Below the pieces are notes generated by a model that did no database searches, was not told the DNA's origin, and saw only the letters and a program-made list of their open reading frames with translations. Source: Legionellales bacterium UBA4759 (GTDB taxonomy: Bacteria; Pseudomonadota; Gammaproteobacteria; Legionellales; Legionellaceae). Taken from it: a stretch of 21,465 nucleotides of DNA. The DNA lies in assembly GCA_002403515.1 (NCBI GenBank), contig DHHZ01000108.1, forward strand, positions 11,470 through 32,934, written 5' to 3'. Made by a program: the position numbers and the translations under genes. Within the stretch, counting starts at the first letter, position 1. Each line of letters starts with the position of its first letter. Shown here in pieces: positions 7,571-16,073 of the stretch.

Positions 7571-8827
7571 TTAACATTCTATTTTCTTCAGTACACAGTA
7601 ATAAAAACCATCCATATTTTCAGTGCCAGGGAGAATTTGTAGACCATGTTGACATTTTTTTCCGATTGAAATTTTAATGTCTTGAACTTGAGCATTGGGA
7701 TGGGTTTGCAGGAATTGTTCGATTTGTTGTTCATTTTCTTCAGGTAAAACAGAACAGGTGGCATAAACCAAAATGCCATTAGGCTTTAGCAAAGGCCAAA
7801 GGTTTTGGAGTAATTTTTTTTGAATATCGAGATTAATGTAGATGTTTTTTTCTGAGCGTCTGAGTTTGATGTCAGGGTGTCTTCGAATGACCCCTGTACC
7901 AGAGCAAGGCGCATCAATTAAAATCCTGTCAAAAGAATTACCATCCCACCACGTTTCTGGAAAACTGGCATCGGCTAGCAAACAAGAGGGGTTTAAGTTG
8001 AGGCGCTCAAAAGTCTTTTTGAGTTTCTCAAAACGCTTTTCTTGAACTTCAATGGCTACACATGTTTCAGGATGACTGGTTTCTAGGATATGACTTGTTT
8101 TGCCACCCGGTGCTGCGCAAGCATCTAAAATCCTTTGATGGTCTTGAATATCTAATAATAAAACAGCCAATTGTGCTGCTTCGTCTTGTACAGAAACATA
8201 TCCTTCTAAAAAGCCATACAGGTTTTCAATGCCTTGTGCCTCTTGAAGTACAATCCCCTGTGGGGAAATATGAGTGGCTTTTGCCGTTATTTTTTTTAAA
8301 TAATCATCACGTTGCATTTTGGCTTGATTTACACGAAGTGTCATCGGCGGATGTTGATTATTCTCAGATAAAATCATTGGCCAGTCATTCGGCCATGCTT
8401 TTTTAATGGTATTGATGAACCAGAGGGGGTGACTGTAAATAAAAGTATCATTTCCGGAAAGTTTTTGTTCCCATTGGCTCTTCTCACGAATCGATTTTCT
8501 TAAAATAGCATTGGTAAAACCGGCAGCAGAATGGAATTTATTTTTTTTAACCAAGTTCACCATTTCATTGATGACAGCATGTTCAGGTTTTTCAAGCACG
8601 TGAAGCTCACATAAACCTAAGATAATGACAGCGATGACTAAGCTATCTTTGGGTTTTTTGCTGATGAGCACATTGGCAATAGCTTCTAAACGGTGAAAAT
8701 AGCGACAAGTTTGCAACAAGAGATGTTTTGCAGCTGGTGGCCAGTCTGAAAAACTAGAAGGCAAGGGTTTGTCTTGCATCAGTTCAACAAGACCTTGCAA
8801 TGCAAATTGTCGATAATTTGAGTTCAT
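7571..8827 (-). CDS. rsmB: 16S rRNA m5C967 methyltransferase RsmB (Sun/Fmu)
   Basis: SAM-dependent enzyme that makes 5-methylcytosine 967 in 16S rRNA; 418 aa, close to the usual 430. Residues 1-130 form the NusB-like RNA-binding domain (AVINEMVNLVK, FTNAILRK). The Rossmann methyltransferase follows with the SAM loop DACAAPGGKTSHI. The two catalytic cysteines are Cys308 in DAPCSGTG and Cys358 in YATCSVLPEE. The frame is open back to 8875, but I chose ATG 8827 because the family starts at NYRQFALQGL-like sequence. This ATG also overlaps the fmt stop as ATGA, a typical translational coupling. It is the last gene of def-fmt-rsmB, and its 3' end faces the unrecognised 456-aa gene across 52 bp. Confidence 0.95.
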   Translation of the reverse strand: MNSNYRQFALQGLVELMQDKPLPSSFSDWPPAAKHLLLQTCRYFHRLEAIANVLISKKPKDSLVIAVIILGLCELHVLEKPEHAVINEMVNLVKKNKFHSAAGFTNAILRKSIREKSQWEQKLSGNDTFIYSHPLWFINTIKKAWPNDWPMILSENNQHPPMTLRVNQAKMQRDDYLKKITAKATHISPQGIVLQEAQGIENLYGFLEGYVSVQDEAAQLAVLLLDIQDHQRILDACAAPGGKTSHILETSHPETCVAIEVQEKRFEKLKKTFERLNLNPSCLLADASFPETWWDGNSFDRILIDAPCSGTGVIRRHPDIKLRRSEKNIYINLDIQKKLLQNLWPLLKPNGILVYATCSVLPEENEQQIEQFLQTHPNAQVQDIKISIGKKCQHGLQILPGTENMDGFYYCVLKKIEC

Positions 8828-9771
8828 GACAAAAGGCTTCCTATGGGCAATTCGTGCTGGCGCCCATTTTGCCAATCTTTAAGAGATATTTTTTTCATAT
8901 TGGGAAATTGCCAGACTTGAATAGCAATGATGTCATCTTGGGTTGCAACATGAACTTCATCAGCTGTGAAGGCTATGATACGACCAGGTTCTTGAGTCGA
9001 TTTTTGTCCTTCAAGGATACGTGCTTGATGAATTTTTACGATTTGGTCATTGAATTGGGTATAAGCAATAGGCCATGGGTAATAGCCGCGAATTTGACAG
9101 TCTATGGTTTTCGCAGCTTGTTGCCAATTGATGTGAGCATCGGTTTTATTAATTTTATGTGCATAAGTGACTAAGTTTTCATCTTGGATAATGGGATGAA
9201 TTGTTCCTGCATCTAGCCCTTCAATTGTTTCTAACAGCGCAGGTGTTGCGATATTCGACAAAACTTCAAACAAGGTTTCAGAGGTATCGGTTTTTTTTAT
9301 GGTGTAGGGGATGATTTTTAGGATATCACCAGTGTCCATCCCAACATCCATCTGCATGATGGTTACACCAGTCTGGGCATCACCAGCTAAAATAGCATAT
9401 TGAATGGGGGCAGCACCACGCCATCTGGGCAGAATAGAGCCATGTACATTAATACATCCCAAACGCGGGATATCAAGAACCACTTTGGGCAATATTAGAC
9501 CGTAAGCAACAACCACCATCAAGTCTGCGCCATGAGATTTTAATTGCGTTTGAATCTCATCTGATTTGAGGGAAGTGGGTTGATAGATGGGTAAATTTTT
9601 AGTTAACGCCCATTCTTTGATAGCACTGGCTTGGAGTTTTTGACCTCGTCCAGCTGGGCTATCAGGTTTTGTGTAAACAGCACAAATTTCATGGCCGGCG
9701 TCATACAGTGCTTCTAAACTGGGTAATGCAAAAGCTGGTGTTCCTGCAAAAATAATTTTTAAACGTTTCAT
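8824..9771 (-). CDS. fmt: Methionyl-tRNA formyltransferase
   Basis: Formylates initiator Met-tRNA with 10-formyl-tetrahydrofolate before translation initiation. The 315-aa length is standard. The N-terminal Rossmann domain begins KIIFAGTPAFALPSLEAL. The catalytic region carries the Asn and His of INVHGSILPRWRGAAP and the Asp of MDVGMDTGDI. The C-terminal tRNA-binding OB-like domain contains GYYPWPIAYT. The gene lies 11 bp after def and overlaps rsmB by 4 bp. Def removes the formyl group Fmt adds, so the pair is functionally linked. Confidence 0.96.
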   Translation of the reverse strand: MKRLKIIFAGTPAFALPSLEALYDAGHEICAVYTKPDSPAGRGQKLQASAIKEWALTKNLPIYQPTSLKSDEIQTQLKSHGADLMVVVAYGLILPKVVLDIPRLGCINVHGSILPRWRGAAPIQYAILAGDAQTGVTIMQMDVGMDTGDILKIIPYTIKKTDTSETLFEVLSNIATPALLETIEGLDAGTIHPIIQDENLVTYAHKINKTDAHINWQQAAKTIDCQIRGYYPWPIAYTQFNDQIVKIHQARILEGQKSTQEPGRIIAFTADEVHVATQDDIIAIQVWQFPNMKKISLKDWQNGRQHELPIGSLLS

Positions 9772-9782
9772 ATTTAGTATTT

Positions 9783-10286
9783 TTATTTATGGCTTCGTAA
9801 GTATTTTTCTAAGTCTTTGCGAGCGCGTTCTCGTTTAATAGGTGATAATAAATCAATGAAAAGTTTACCATTGAGATGGTCAATTTCATGTTGAATGCAT
9901 TCAGCTAATAAACCATCACAAGTCATTTCAAATGGCTCACCATGGCGGTCAAGTGCTTTGACCGTGACTTTTTTGGCGCGTTCTACGGTTTCTAAGGCAC
10001 CAGGTACTGACAAACAACCTTCCTGAAATTTATCTTTGCCTTCAGTCTTTAAGATTTCGGGATTAATAAATACTTGAGGTTGGTTTCTTTCTGAACTCAC
10101 ATCGACCACAGATAGTCTGATATTAACACCAATTTGAGGGGCAGCTAAACCAACACCATTTGCGGCGTACATGGTTTCAAACATATCATCGATGAGGGTT
10201 TGTAAAGCATCATCGATTTCTTCAACGGGCGTCGACATTTTACGAAGACGTTCATCGGGTAAATATAAAATATTAAGTAGAGCCAT
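9783..10286 (-). CDS. def: Peptide deformylase
   Basis: Fe2+/Zn2+ peptidase that removes the N-formyl group from nascent proteins; 167 aa, typical of the Gram-negative type. All three family motifs are intact: GVGLAAPQIG, EGCLSVP (metal ligand Cys91) and QHEIDH (metal ligands His133 and His137, catalytic Glu134). It is the first gene of the def-fmt-rsmB unit and is divergent from dprA across 76 bp. No strong Shine-Dalgarno sequence precedes the ATG. Confidence 0.96.
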   Translation of the reverse strand: MALLNILYLPDERLRKMSTPVEEIDDALQTLIDDMFETMYAANGVGLAAPQIGVNIRLSVVDVSSERNQPQVFINPEILKTEGKDKFQEGCLSVPGALETVERAKKVTVKALDRHGEPFEMTCDGLLAECIQHEIDHLNGKLFIDLLSPIKRERARKDLEKYLRSHK

Positions 10287-10318
10287 CGCTATTTAAAAAC
10301 AAATCAAATCATATTATG

Positions 10319-10348
10319 ATTGTACCACAATTAAGGATAATTGAGCAA
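10319..10348 (-). promoter_or_regulatory. Probable sigma70 promoter of def-fmt-rsmB
   Basis: On the minus strand, TTGCTC (10343-10348) and TACAAT (10319-10324) are separated by 18 bp, with the -10 box 32 bp before the def ATG. The position and boxes fit a housekeeping promoter for the operon. The dprA promoter must share the same 76-bp gap, so the two overlap. Confidence 0.45.
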
Positions 10349-10362
10349 AAAAACCAACAATC

Positions 10363-11244
10363 ATGGAAAATTCTGAAATTTTACTCGCATTACACCATCA
10401 AGCCGGTATAGGCCCTCGAACTATTAAACGTTTATTAGAACATTGGCCAAATCTCAAAGAGCTTTGGTTTGAATTTCAAAAAGGCGAGCTTCGCACTTCT
10501 TTACCACCAGCTCTTTTACATGCTTTAAGTCACTTGCAATGGGATATGGTGCACCAAGATTTACATTGGGCTAGAAATGAATATCACCATTTAGTGACAT
10601 GGTATGACGAAAAATATCCGCCTTTATTGCGTCAAATTCCTGATCCACCACCAGTTTTATATCTCAAAGGACAAATTGAAGTTCTAGAACATCAAATGTT
10701 GAGTATTGTGGGTACTCGTCAACCTACACAATATGGTCAAAACATTGTCAGCGAATGGAGTTCGAAGCTATGTCAGGCGGGTTTAACGTTGGTCAGTGGC
10801 TTGGCAATCGGGATTGATACATTGGTACACCAGGCTTGTGTGCAAAAAAATAAACCCACCATTGCAGTGTTAGGCAATGGTTTGAATAGTATTTATCCAC
10901 TCCGAAATCAGTCTCTGGGACAAAAAATTATCGAGAATGGTTTGCTTTTGAGCGAATTTCCATTAAATTTTTCACCAAAAGCTGGACATTTCCCCCAAAG
11001 AAATCGTATAATAAGTGGATTGGCTTTGTTCATATTGGTCATAGAATCGACAGAAAAGAGTGGCACACTCATTACCGCCTCACATGCTGTGGAACAAAAC
11101 CGTGAGGTTTTAGCGGTTCCAGGTTCTATAAATTCTGAACAATCAATCGGTTGTCATCGATTGATTCAGCAAGGTGCGCGACTTGTTTTAAGCTATCAAG
11201 AAATACTGCAGAGTATGCAATCTTATAAAGAGGTGTATGTATGA
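10363..11244 (+). CDS. dprA: DNA processing protein DprA/Smf, short form
   Basis: Binds incoming single-stranded DNA during natural transformation and loads RecA on it. In the 293-aa protein, the N-terminal SAM/HhH-like region (HHQAGIGPRTIKRLLEHWP) is followed by the Rossmann-like domain. Its motifs are SIVGTRQPTQYG, LVSGLAIGIDTLVHQ, VLGNGLNSIYP, FPQRNRIISGLA and KSGTLITASHA. The protein stops shortly after RLVLSYQEIL, so the C-terminal winged-helix domain of longer DprA proteins is absent, as in some gammaproteobacteria. No clear Shine-Dalgarno sequence is visible. It is divergent from def and overlaps smg by 4 bp (ATGA). Confidence 0.94.
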   Translation: MENSEILLALHHQAGIGPRTIKRLLEHWPNLKELWFEFQKGELRTSLPPALLHALSHLQWDMVHQDLHWARNEYHHLVTWYDEKYPPLLRQIPDPPPVLYLKGQIEVLEHQMLSIVGTRQPTQYGQNIVSEWSSKLCQAGLTLVSGLAIGIDTLVHQACVQKNKPTIAVLGNGLNSIYPLRNQSLGQKIIENGLLLSEFPLNFSPKAGHFPQRNRIISGLALFILVIESTEKSGTLITASHAVEQNREVLAVPGSINSEQSIGCHRLIQQGARLVLSYQEILQSMQSYKEVYV

Positions 11245-11678
11245 ATGATCAATTATTTGCAATGTTACTGTCGCTGTTCGAGCAGACCCTAACACAGATC
11301 AAGCAACAACAAAAAGCATTAGAGATTGCACTAGAAAATGATGCTGAATATTTTGCAAATGGTATTGCCTCTGGCGATATTCCAGTATTCCAATATCCCT
11401 CTGAACATAGTACTCGCGTATTAACGCGCTTAGAACAAGCCAAATTAACCAGACCAGCACTTCAATTTTTAATGCGTTTAATGCATACTGGCATGCTTTC
11501 AGCTGAACAGTTTGAACAGGTGATGAATCTTGTTTTAGAAACGAAACCGCATTTTGTTAATGTCGAAGAAGTTAAACAAATCATGCACGAAGTATTATCT
11601 GAAAGTTTATCGCATAAAGAAATATTGATGCTTGAGTTTGCGTATGATGTGGAGACTTCACCGATAACCATGCATTAA
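11241..11678 (+). CDS. smg: Smg family protein (DUF494)
   Basis: A 145-aa cytoplasmic protein of the Smg/DUF494 family, conserved next to dprA in gammaproteobacteria and of unsettled function. It is acidic and helical throughout, with no membrane segment. The recognition rests on its content (RLEQAKLTRPALQFLMRL and a conserved acidic C-terminal half), its normal length, and the dprA-smg-topA order. The start overlaps the dprA stop (ATGA), and AAGAGG lies 7 nt before the ATG, so translation is probably coupled. Confidence 0.9.
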   Translation: MNDQLFAMLLSLFEQTLTQIKQQQKALEIALENDAEYFANGIASGDIPVFQYPSEHSTRVLTRLEQAKLTRPALQFLMRLMHTGMLSAEQFEQVMNLVLETKPHFVNVEEVKQIMHEVLSESLSHKEILMLEFAYDVETSPITMH

Positions 11679-11691
11679 AAACGGAGAAAAA

Positions 11692-13977
11692 ATGGCAAAA
11701 AATTTGGTAATCGTAGAATCCCCCGCGAAAGCAAAGACCATTGAAAAGTATTTGGGTAAAGATTTTACTGTATTAGCCTCATATGGGCATGTGTGTGATC
11801 TTCCTGCAAAAAAAGGCTCAGTAAAACCAGAGAAAAATTTTGAAATGACTTATAACGTGATTGAGCGTAATAGCCGTCATGTTGATGCCATTGCAAAGGC
11901 ATTGAAACAAGCTGAAGCTTTATATCTTGCAACTGACCCTGATCGCGAAGGTGAGGCCATTTCTTGGCATGTTTTGAATTTAATGCAAGAAAAAGGCTTA
12001 ATCAAAGACAAAGAAGTTCATCGTATTGTTTTTTATGAAATCACCAAACAAGCCGTTCGTGATGCGATTGATAATCCAAGAGATGTTGCGATGGATTTGG
12101 TCAATGCCCAACAAGCGCGTCGTGCTTTAGATTATCTGGTAGGTTTCAATTTATCCCCATTACTTTGGAAGAAAATACGCCGTGGCTTATCTGCTGGTCG
12201 TGTACAAAGTCCAGCCTTGCGCTTGATTGTCGAACGTGAAGAAGAAATTGAAAAATTTCAGAGTCAGCCATACTGGTATGTTTTAGCCGATTGCAAAAAG
12301 AAAAAAAGTAAATTCAACGCACGATTAACGCATTGGCAAAATGATAAAGTTGAACAATTTTATTGGGCTGATGGTCAACAGGCTGAACAAGCAAAAAATG
12401 AAATTTTAAAAAGAGCGCAAGGTGCTTTAGAAGTTATTCAAGTACAAAAGAAAGAGCGCTTAAGACACCCATCACCACCATTCATTACCGCTTCTTTACA
12501 ACAAGAGGCCGCTCGAAAATTAGGCTTTACCGCTAGAAAAACCATGCAAATTGCTCAACAATTGTATGAGGGAATTGATATCGGCTCGGGTACAACAGGT
12601 TTGATTACTTATATGCGTACCGACTCTGTTAATTTATCATCCGAAGCAATTGGTTCGATTCGTTCTTTAATTCAAGAACGTTATGGCGCAAATTATTGCC
12701 CAGAATCGGTGCGTGTTTTTAAAACCAAATCGAAAAATGCTCAAGAAGCACATGAGGCAATTCGCCCAACTGATATTCAAAGAACACCTGAGCACTTAAA
12801 ATCTTTTCTCAGTCCTGATCAACGAAAACTTTATCAATTGATTTGGCAACGGACCATGGCCAGCCAAATGGCTTCAGCTCGAATGGATACTGTTGCAGTT
12901 GACTTACAATCAAGCCCGCATGATAAATTTCGTGCCAATGGATCACAAATTGCATTCCCAGGCTTTTTGTCGGTTTATGAAGAAGGGCGCGATGAAAAAA
13001 GTGACGATGATGCACAAACCATATTGCCAGATTTAGAAGTTGGTGAAAAAATTGCCTTGGATGACATTGTCGTTGAAGAGCATCATACTGAACCACCACC
13101 GCGTTATAGTGAAGCCACATTGGTTAAGGCTCTTGAAGAGTTTGAAATTGGCCGGCCTTCAACCTATGCCAGTATTATTCACACCTTGCAGCAACGTGAT
13201 TATGTGGTTGTTGACAAAAAACGCTTCATTCCAACCGACGTCGGTCGTATTGTCAGTCACTTTTTAACCGACTATTTTACAACATACGTTGATTACAAAT
13301 TTACAGCAGGCCTTGAAAATAAACTCGATGCGATTTCAAGAGGTGAAGAAGAGTGGATTCCTGTCTTAGAAAATTTCTGGCAACCATTCTCTGAACAAGT
13401 CAGTAGCATTGAGCAGACTGTGAAACGTAAAGATGTCACCACCGAAGAGCTTGAAGAAAATTGTCCAAAATGCAGTAAACCTTTGGCAATTCGCTTAGGG
13501 AAAAGAGGGCGCTTTATCGGTTGTACAGGTTATCCAGAATGTGATTACACAGGTAATGCACCAAGCTCAACTCCTACACCAGAGCCAGAAGTTAAAACCA
13601 TTGATAGAGATTGCCCAACGTGTTCGGCACCTTTGCAAATTAAACGTGGTAAGTATGGTTTATTTGTAGGATGCAGTAAGTATCCCGAATGTAACTTCAT
13701 TGAGCCTTTGGAAAAACCTGAGGATACAGGGGTCACTTGCCCAATTTGTAAAAATCATACAATTTTGAAACGTAAATCTCGAAAAGGACGAATCTTTTAT
13801 TCCTGCTCAGGTTATCCAAAATGTAAGTATGCCCTTTGGAATCAACCAGTTGATAAGAGCTGTCCGAAATGCCAGTGGCCCATCGTAACTTTAAAAGTCA
13901 CCAAAAAAGCAGGAGAGCAACTGGTTTGTCCACAAACTGAATGCGATTTTATTGAAGATGTCGCAGCGAAGGAGTAA
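11692..13977 (+). CDS. topA: DNA topoisomerase I (type IA)
   Basis: Relaxes negative supercoils through a transient 5'-phosphotyrosine link. The 761-aa protein starts with the Toprim domain (VIVESPAKAKTIEKYLG, then the acidic ATDPDREGEAISWH). The strand-passage domains follow, with catalytic Tyr307 in TGLITYMRTDS. Four Cys4 zinc-binding modules form the C-terminus: three of the CPxC...GCxxYPxC type starting near residues 590, 644 and 683, and a more degenerate fourth (CPKC...CPQTEC) at the end. GGAG lies 5 nt before the ATG. The gene is 13 bp after smg and 2 bp before panD, so the four genes probably share a transcript. Confidence 0.97.
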   Translation: MAKNLVIVESPAKAKTIEKYLGKDFTVLASYGHVCDLPAKKGSVKPEKNFEMTYNVIERNSRHVDAIAKALKQAEALYLATDPDREGEAISWHVLNLMQEKGLIKDKEVHRIVFYEITKQAVRDAIDNPRDVAMDLVNAQQARRALDYLVGFNLSPLLWKKIRRGLSAGRVQSPALRLIVEREEEIEKFQSQPYWYVLADCKKKKSKFNARLTHWQNDKVEQFYWADGQQAEQAKNEILKRAQGALEVIQVQKKERLRHPSPPFITASLQQEAARKLGFTARKTMQIAQQLYEGIDIGSGTTGLITYMRTDSVNLSSEAIGSIRSLIQERYGANYCPESVRVFKTKSKNAQEAHEAIRPTDIQRTPEHLKSFLSPDQRKLYQLIWQRTMASQMASARMDTVAVDLQSSPHDKFRANGSQIAFPGFLSVYEEGRDEKSDDDAQTILPDLEVGEKIALDDIVVEEHHTEPPPRYSEATLVKALEEFEIGRPSTYASIIHTLQQRDYVVVDKKRFIPTDVGRIVSHFLTDYFTTYVDYKFTAGLENKLDAISRGEEEWIPVLENFWQPFSEQVSSIEQTVKRKDVTTEELEENCPKCSKPLAIRLGKRGRFIGCTGYPECDYTGNAPSSTPTPEPEVKTIDRDCPTCSAPLQIKRGKYGLFVGCSKYPECNFIEPLEKPEDTGVTCPICKNHTILKRKSRKGRIFYSCSGYPKCKYALWNQPVDKSCPKCQWPIVTLKVTKKAGEQLVCPQTECDFIEDVAAKE

Positions 13978-13979
13978 AG

Positions 13980-14357
13980 ATGATATTGCGACAAATGTTA
14001 AAATCCAAAATTCATCGTGCAACCATTACTGAAGCAGATTTAAATTATGAAGGGAGTATTACGCTCCCTCCAGAATTGATTTCTTTGGCTCAAATGCATG
14101 TTTTTGAAGCAGTGCATATTTGGAATGTGACAGCAGGTACTCGTTTTCAAACGTATATTATAGAAGGGCTACCCAATTCACAAGATATTTGTGTTAACGG
14201 GGCAGCTGCGCGCTTGGTGAGTCCAGGCGATAAAATTATCATCGCCAGTTTTATGATGATGCCTGAGCATCAATGTGCCAACTACCAGCCTGTGGTTGTA
14301 TTTGTCGATGACAACAACTGTCCACGTGAAATCCGTGCAGAGAAATTGCCAGCTTAA
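13980..14357 (+). CDS. panD: Aspartate 1-decarboxylase, pyruvoyl-dependent
   Basis: Makes beta-alanine from L-aspartate for pantothenate and coenzyme A synthesis. The 125-aa proenzyme has the self-cleavage site Gly25-Ser26 in NYEGSITLPP, where Ser26 becomes the pyruvoyl group. Also visible are the catalytic-region residues near HIWNVTAGTRFQTYI and the NGAAARLVSPGDKIII segment typical of PanD. AAGGAG lies 5 nt before the ATG and overlaps the last codons of topA; the gap between the genes is 2 bp. No other pantothenate gene is in the window, so panD appears to have been joined to the topA operon rather than to panBC. Confidence 0.95.
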   Translation: MILRQMLKSKIHRATITEADLNYEGSITLPPELISLAQMHVFEAVHIWNVTAGTRFQTYIIEGLPNSQDICVNGAAARLVSPGDKIIIASFMMMPEHQCANYQPVVVFVDDNNCPREIRAEKLPA

Positions 14358-14575
14358 CCGACTTTTTTGTCATACAAAAAATCAAATTTTTTATGATGGT
14401 TAATTTTAACTATTTTCTCTCCTTGGGTGACATCAACGTTGCTTTCACTGTGACCTAAAAGGAGAGGACTTCCTCTTTTCTCAACGTGTACTTCACGATA
14501 TTCAATCGCTTTTGAATTGACATTTGAACAAGCCGATAAAATTAAAAAAATAACAAAAAGACTAAAAGTTCGCAT
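14354..14575 (-). CDS. Small putative lipoprotein
   Basis: A 73-aa protein starting with a short positively charged end and a hydrophobic stretch ending in the lipobox LSAC (residues 13-16). This predicts lipidation on Cys16 and a mature peptide of about 58 residues. The mature part is polar (IEYREVHVEKRG and KINHHKKFDFLYDKK) and not recognised. There is no good Shine-Dalgarno sequence. The 3' end overlaps the panD stop by 4 bp in the opposite direction. The gene lies 35 bp downstream of the GH1 gene's stop on the same strand, so it could be read from that transcript. The lipobox and compact fit make it likely real; function unknown. Confidence 0.62.
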   Translation of the reverse strand: MRTFSLFVIFLILSACSNVNSKAIEYREVHVEKRGSPLLLGHSESNVDVTQGEKIVKINHHKKFDFLYDKKVG

Positions 14576-14610
14576 GGTTTGAAATCATTTAAGAAATTTA
14601 TTCAAGATTA

Positions 14611-15960
14611 TCACAAGTTAATAAATTTGGAAAAAAAATTCGATTGATTAGATTGGAGTTTTTCTTCTGCCAAATTTAATATCTCATGCCATTGATGCAG
14701 AATAATTTCAGGTTGTTGCTCTGTATTTAATATCGCTTCAAAGGCTTGAATTAACCAAGCCAAAACATAGGCGCTAGTGCGAGGCTCATCTTGTAAATTA
14801 AACAAACCAAAATGTTTTTGATGCCCCAAGTTCCACTCATAATTGTCCTTAAAAGTCCAAAAATAAATCCGTTCAATGGGGTTACCTTGGGCAATTTGTT
14901 GCAGTACGGTTCGAATAAACTCAATGAGAAATTGGGGTCTTACTTTGTCCAATTGATCTGCCATGCCAGTTTCTGTGATGTAAATGGGTAATTGAATTTG
15001 TTGTGCCCTGGAGAGCGCTAGGTGGTAACTTTCTGGATATATTGCAATATACATATCTCCCATTAATTGACCTTTTTGACAAGTCGGTCCTAAAAATCCA
15101 ACTTGCACGCCCCCGTAAATGTTTATAAAAAAACAATTTCCCTTCGGCCTTGGGTCGGAATATTTAATTCCTTTGTAATTGATTGTACCTGTTGCCATAA
15201 ATTCCATGACCAGTTCATCGGTAAAATGCGTCAAGGGTGCCGTTAAAAAACGAGCAATGAAGCTGGAGTCACTTTCAAAACGCAAGATGTTGTGAACCAG
15301 CCCAATTTTGATAGCATCTTTTTCAATTTTTTTATCATTTTGCTGACATAAATCCACATGCGCCTTTAACATGTTTTTAAGAACATGCGTTGCTTTGGTC
15401 CATTGAATTCGATGGTGTGGTGGGAATTGACCCAACAAATACCCTGAAAAAGCTTCGACAGCAGGTTCATTGATCGTGCACCAATATTTTACATCAGGTG
15501 ATAGTTGGTGAATGACAAATTGACAATAATGAAGAAAATGTTCAATATTTTTTTCATGCTCAAAGCCGCCCATTTTGATAAACCATTGGGGTTGAGTAAA
15601 GTGACACAAGGTTAACATCGGTTCAATGTGATGCATGTGACATTGTTCAATGATTTTTTGATATTTTTTGATAGCAGTCAAATTAAATTGTCCGCATTGG
15701 GGCTCGATAAAGCTCCATTCTACTGAAAATCGTAAATGGTGAATGCCCATCTTAGCAAGAATAGGCAAATACATTTCCAGTGTATGCCAAACTGATTGAG
15801 GATTTTGTCTTTGAGGCACCGATTGTTGTTGTTGAGCCATATCCCATTGATTAGGTGCATGGCCTAAATCAAATGTGTCAGGGCAGCTCATTTGATAAAT
15901 CGATGTTCCGACACCAAAATGAAGAAAATTTTTCAATGTTTGTCGCGTTGGTTTTTGCAT
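14611..15960 (-). CDS. Family 1 glycoside hydrolase (beta-glucosidase/6-phospho-beta-glucosidase type)
   Basis: Retaining beta-glycosidase with a (beta/alpha)8 barrel, 449 aa. The active-site set looks complete. The N-terminal GVGTSIYQ carries the substrate-binding Gln. LTLCHFTQPQW follows. Glu165 in CTINEP is the acid/base and Glu330 in YITETG the nucleophile. DNYEWNLGHQKHFGLFNL is the C-terminal aglycone/sugar-binding loop. There is no signal peptide, so it acts in the cytoplasm. The frame is open to 16128, but ATG 15960 is favoured: AAGGA lies 8 nt before it, the barrel starts right after, and a perfect -10 box lies just upstream. Divergent from two porin genes, it may use a sugar they admit. 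Whether the substrate is phosphorylated is not clear; no PTS gene is present. Confidence 0.86.
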   Translation of the reverse strand: MQKPTRQTLKNFLHFGVGTSIYQMSCPDTFDLGHAPNQWDMAQQQQSVPQRQNPQSVWHTLEMYLPILAKMGIHHLRFSVEWSFIEPQCGQFNLTAIKKYQKIIEQCHMHHIEPMLTLCHFTQPQWFIKMGGFEHEKNIEHFLHYCQFVIHQLSPDVKYWCTINEPAVEAFSGYLLGQFPPHHRIQWTKATHVLKNMLKAHVDLCQQNDKKIEKDAIKIGLVHNILRFESDSSFIARFLTAPLTHFTDELVMEFMATGTINYKGIKYSDPRPKGNCFFINIYGGVQVGFLGPTCQKGQLMGDMYIAIYPESYHLALSRAQQIQLPIYITETGMADQLDKVRPQFLIEFIRTVLQQIAQGNPIERIYFWTFKDNYEWNLGHQKHFGLFNLQDEPRTSAYVLAWLIQAFEAILNTEQQPEIILHQWHEILNLAEEKLQSNQSNFFSKFINL

Positions 15961-15968
15961 AAATTCCA

Positions 15969-15973
15969 TCCTT
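15969..15973 (-). promoter_or_regulatory. Ribosome binding site deciding the GH1 start
   Basis: AAGGA on the minus strand with an 8-nt spacer to ATG 15960. The in-frame ATG at 15969 overlaps this site and has no proper spacing of its own. Confidence 0.6.
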
Positions 15974-15981
15974 GTACATTC

Positions 15982-15987
15982 ATTATA
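15982..15987 (-). promoter_or_regulatory. -10 box of the GH1 gene
   Basis: A perfect TATAAT on the minus strand, 21 nt before ATG 15960. Transcription starting about 7 nt after it would leave a leader of about 15 nt containing the AAGGA site. No good -35 is seen 16-18 bp upstream. Confidence 0.42.
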
Positions 15988-16073
15988 GACTTTTAAATAA
16001 ATTCTGGTATTTTTTTTAAATTCCAGATAAGATGAAATGGCTTTTTTAGGGAAGTTCAGAAGGATAAATATAA

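Noticed and set aside
8062..8406. Plus-strand ORF of 114 aa inside rsmB
   Set aside because: Antisense shadow of the conserved rsmB methyltransferase domain.
8828..8875. Sixteen extra N-terminal residues of RsmB
   Set aside because: They lie inside fmt and do not fit the family start; ATG 8827 gives the ATGA coupling.
12809..13120. Minus-strand ORF of 103 aa inside topA
   Set aside because: Antisense shadow; His/Gln-rich composition is what the reversed topA codons give.
16003..16027. TCTGG/CCAGA inverted repeat in the GH1/porin gap as an operator
   Set aside because: Only 5 bp per arm with an A/T-run spacer; likely by chance in AT-rich DNA.
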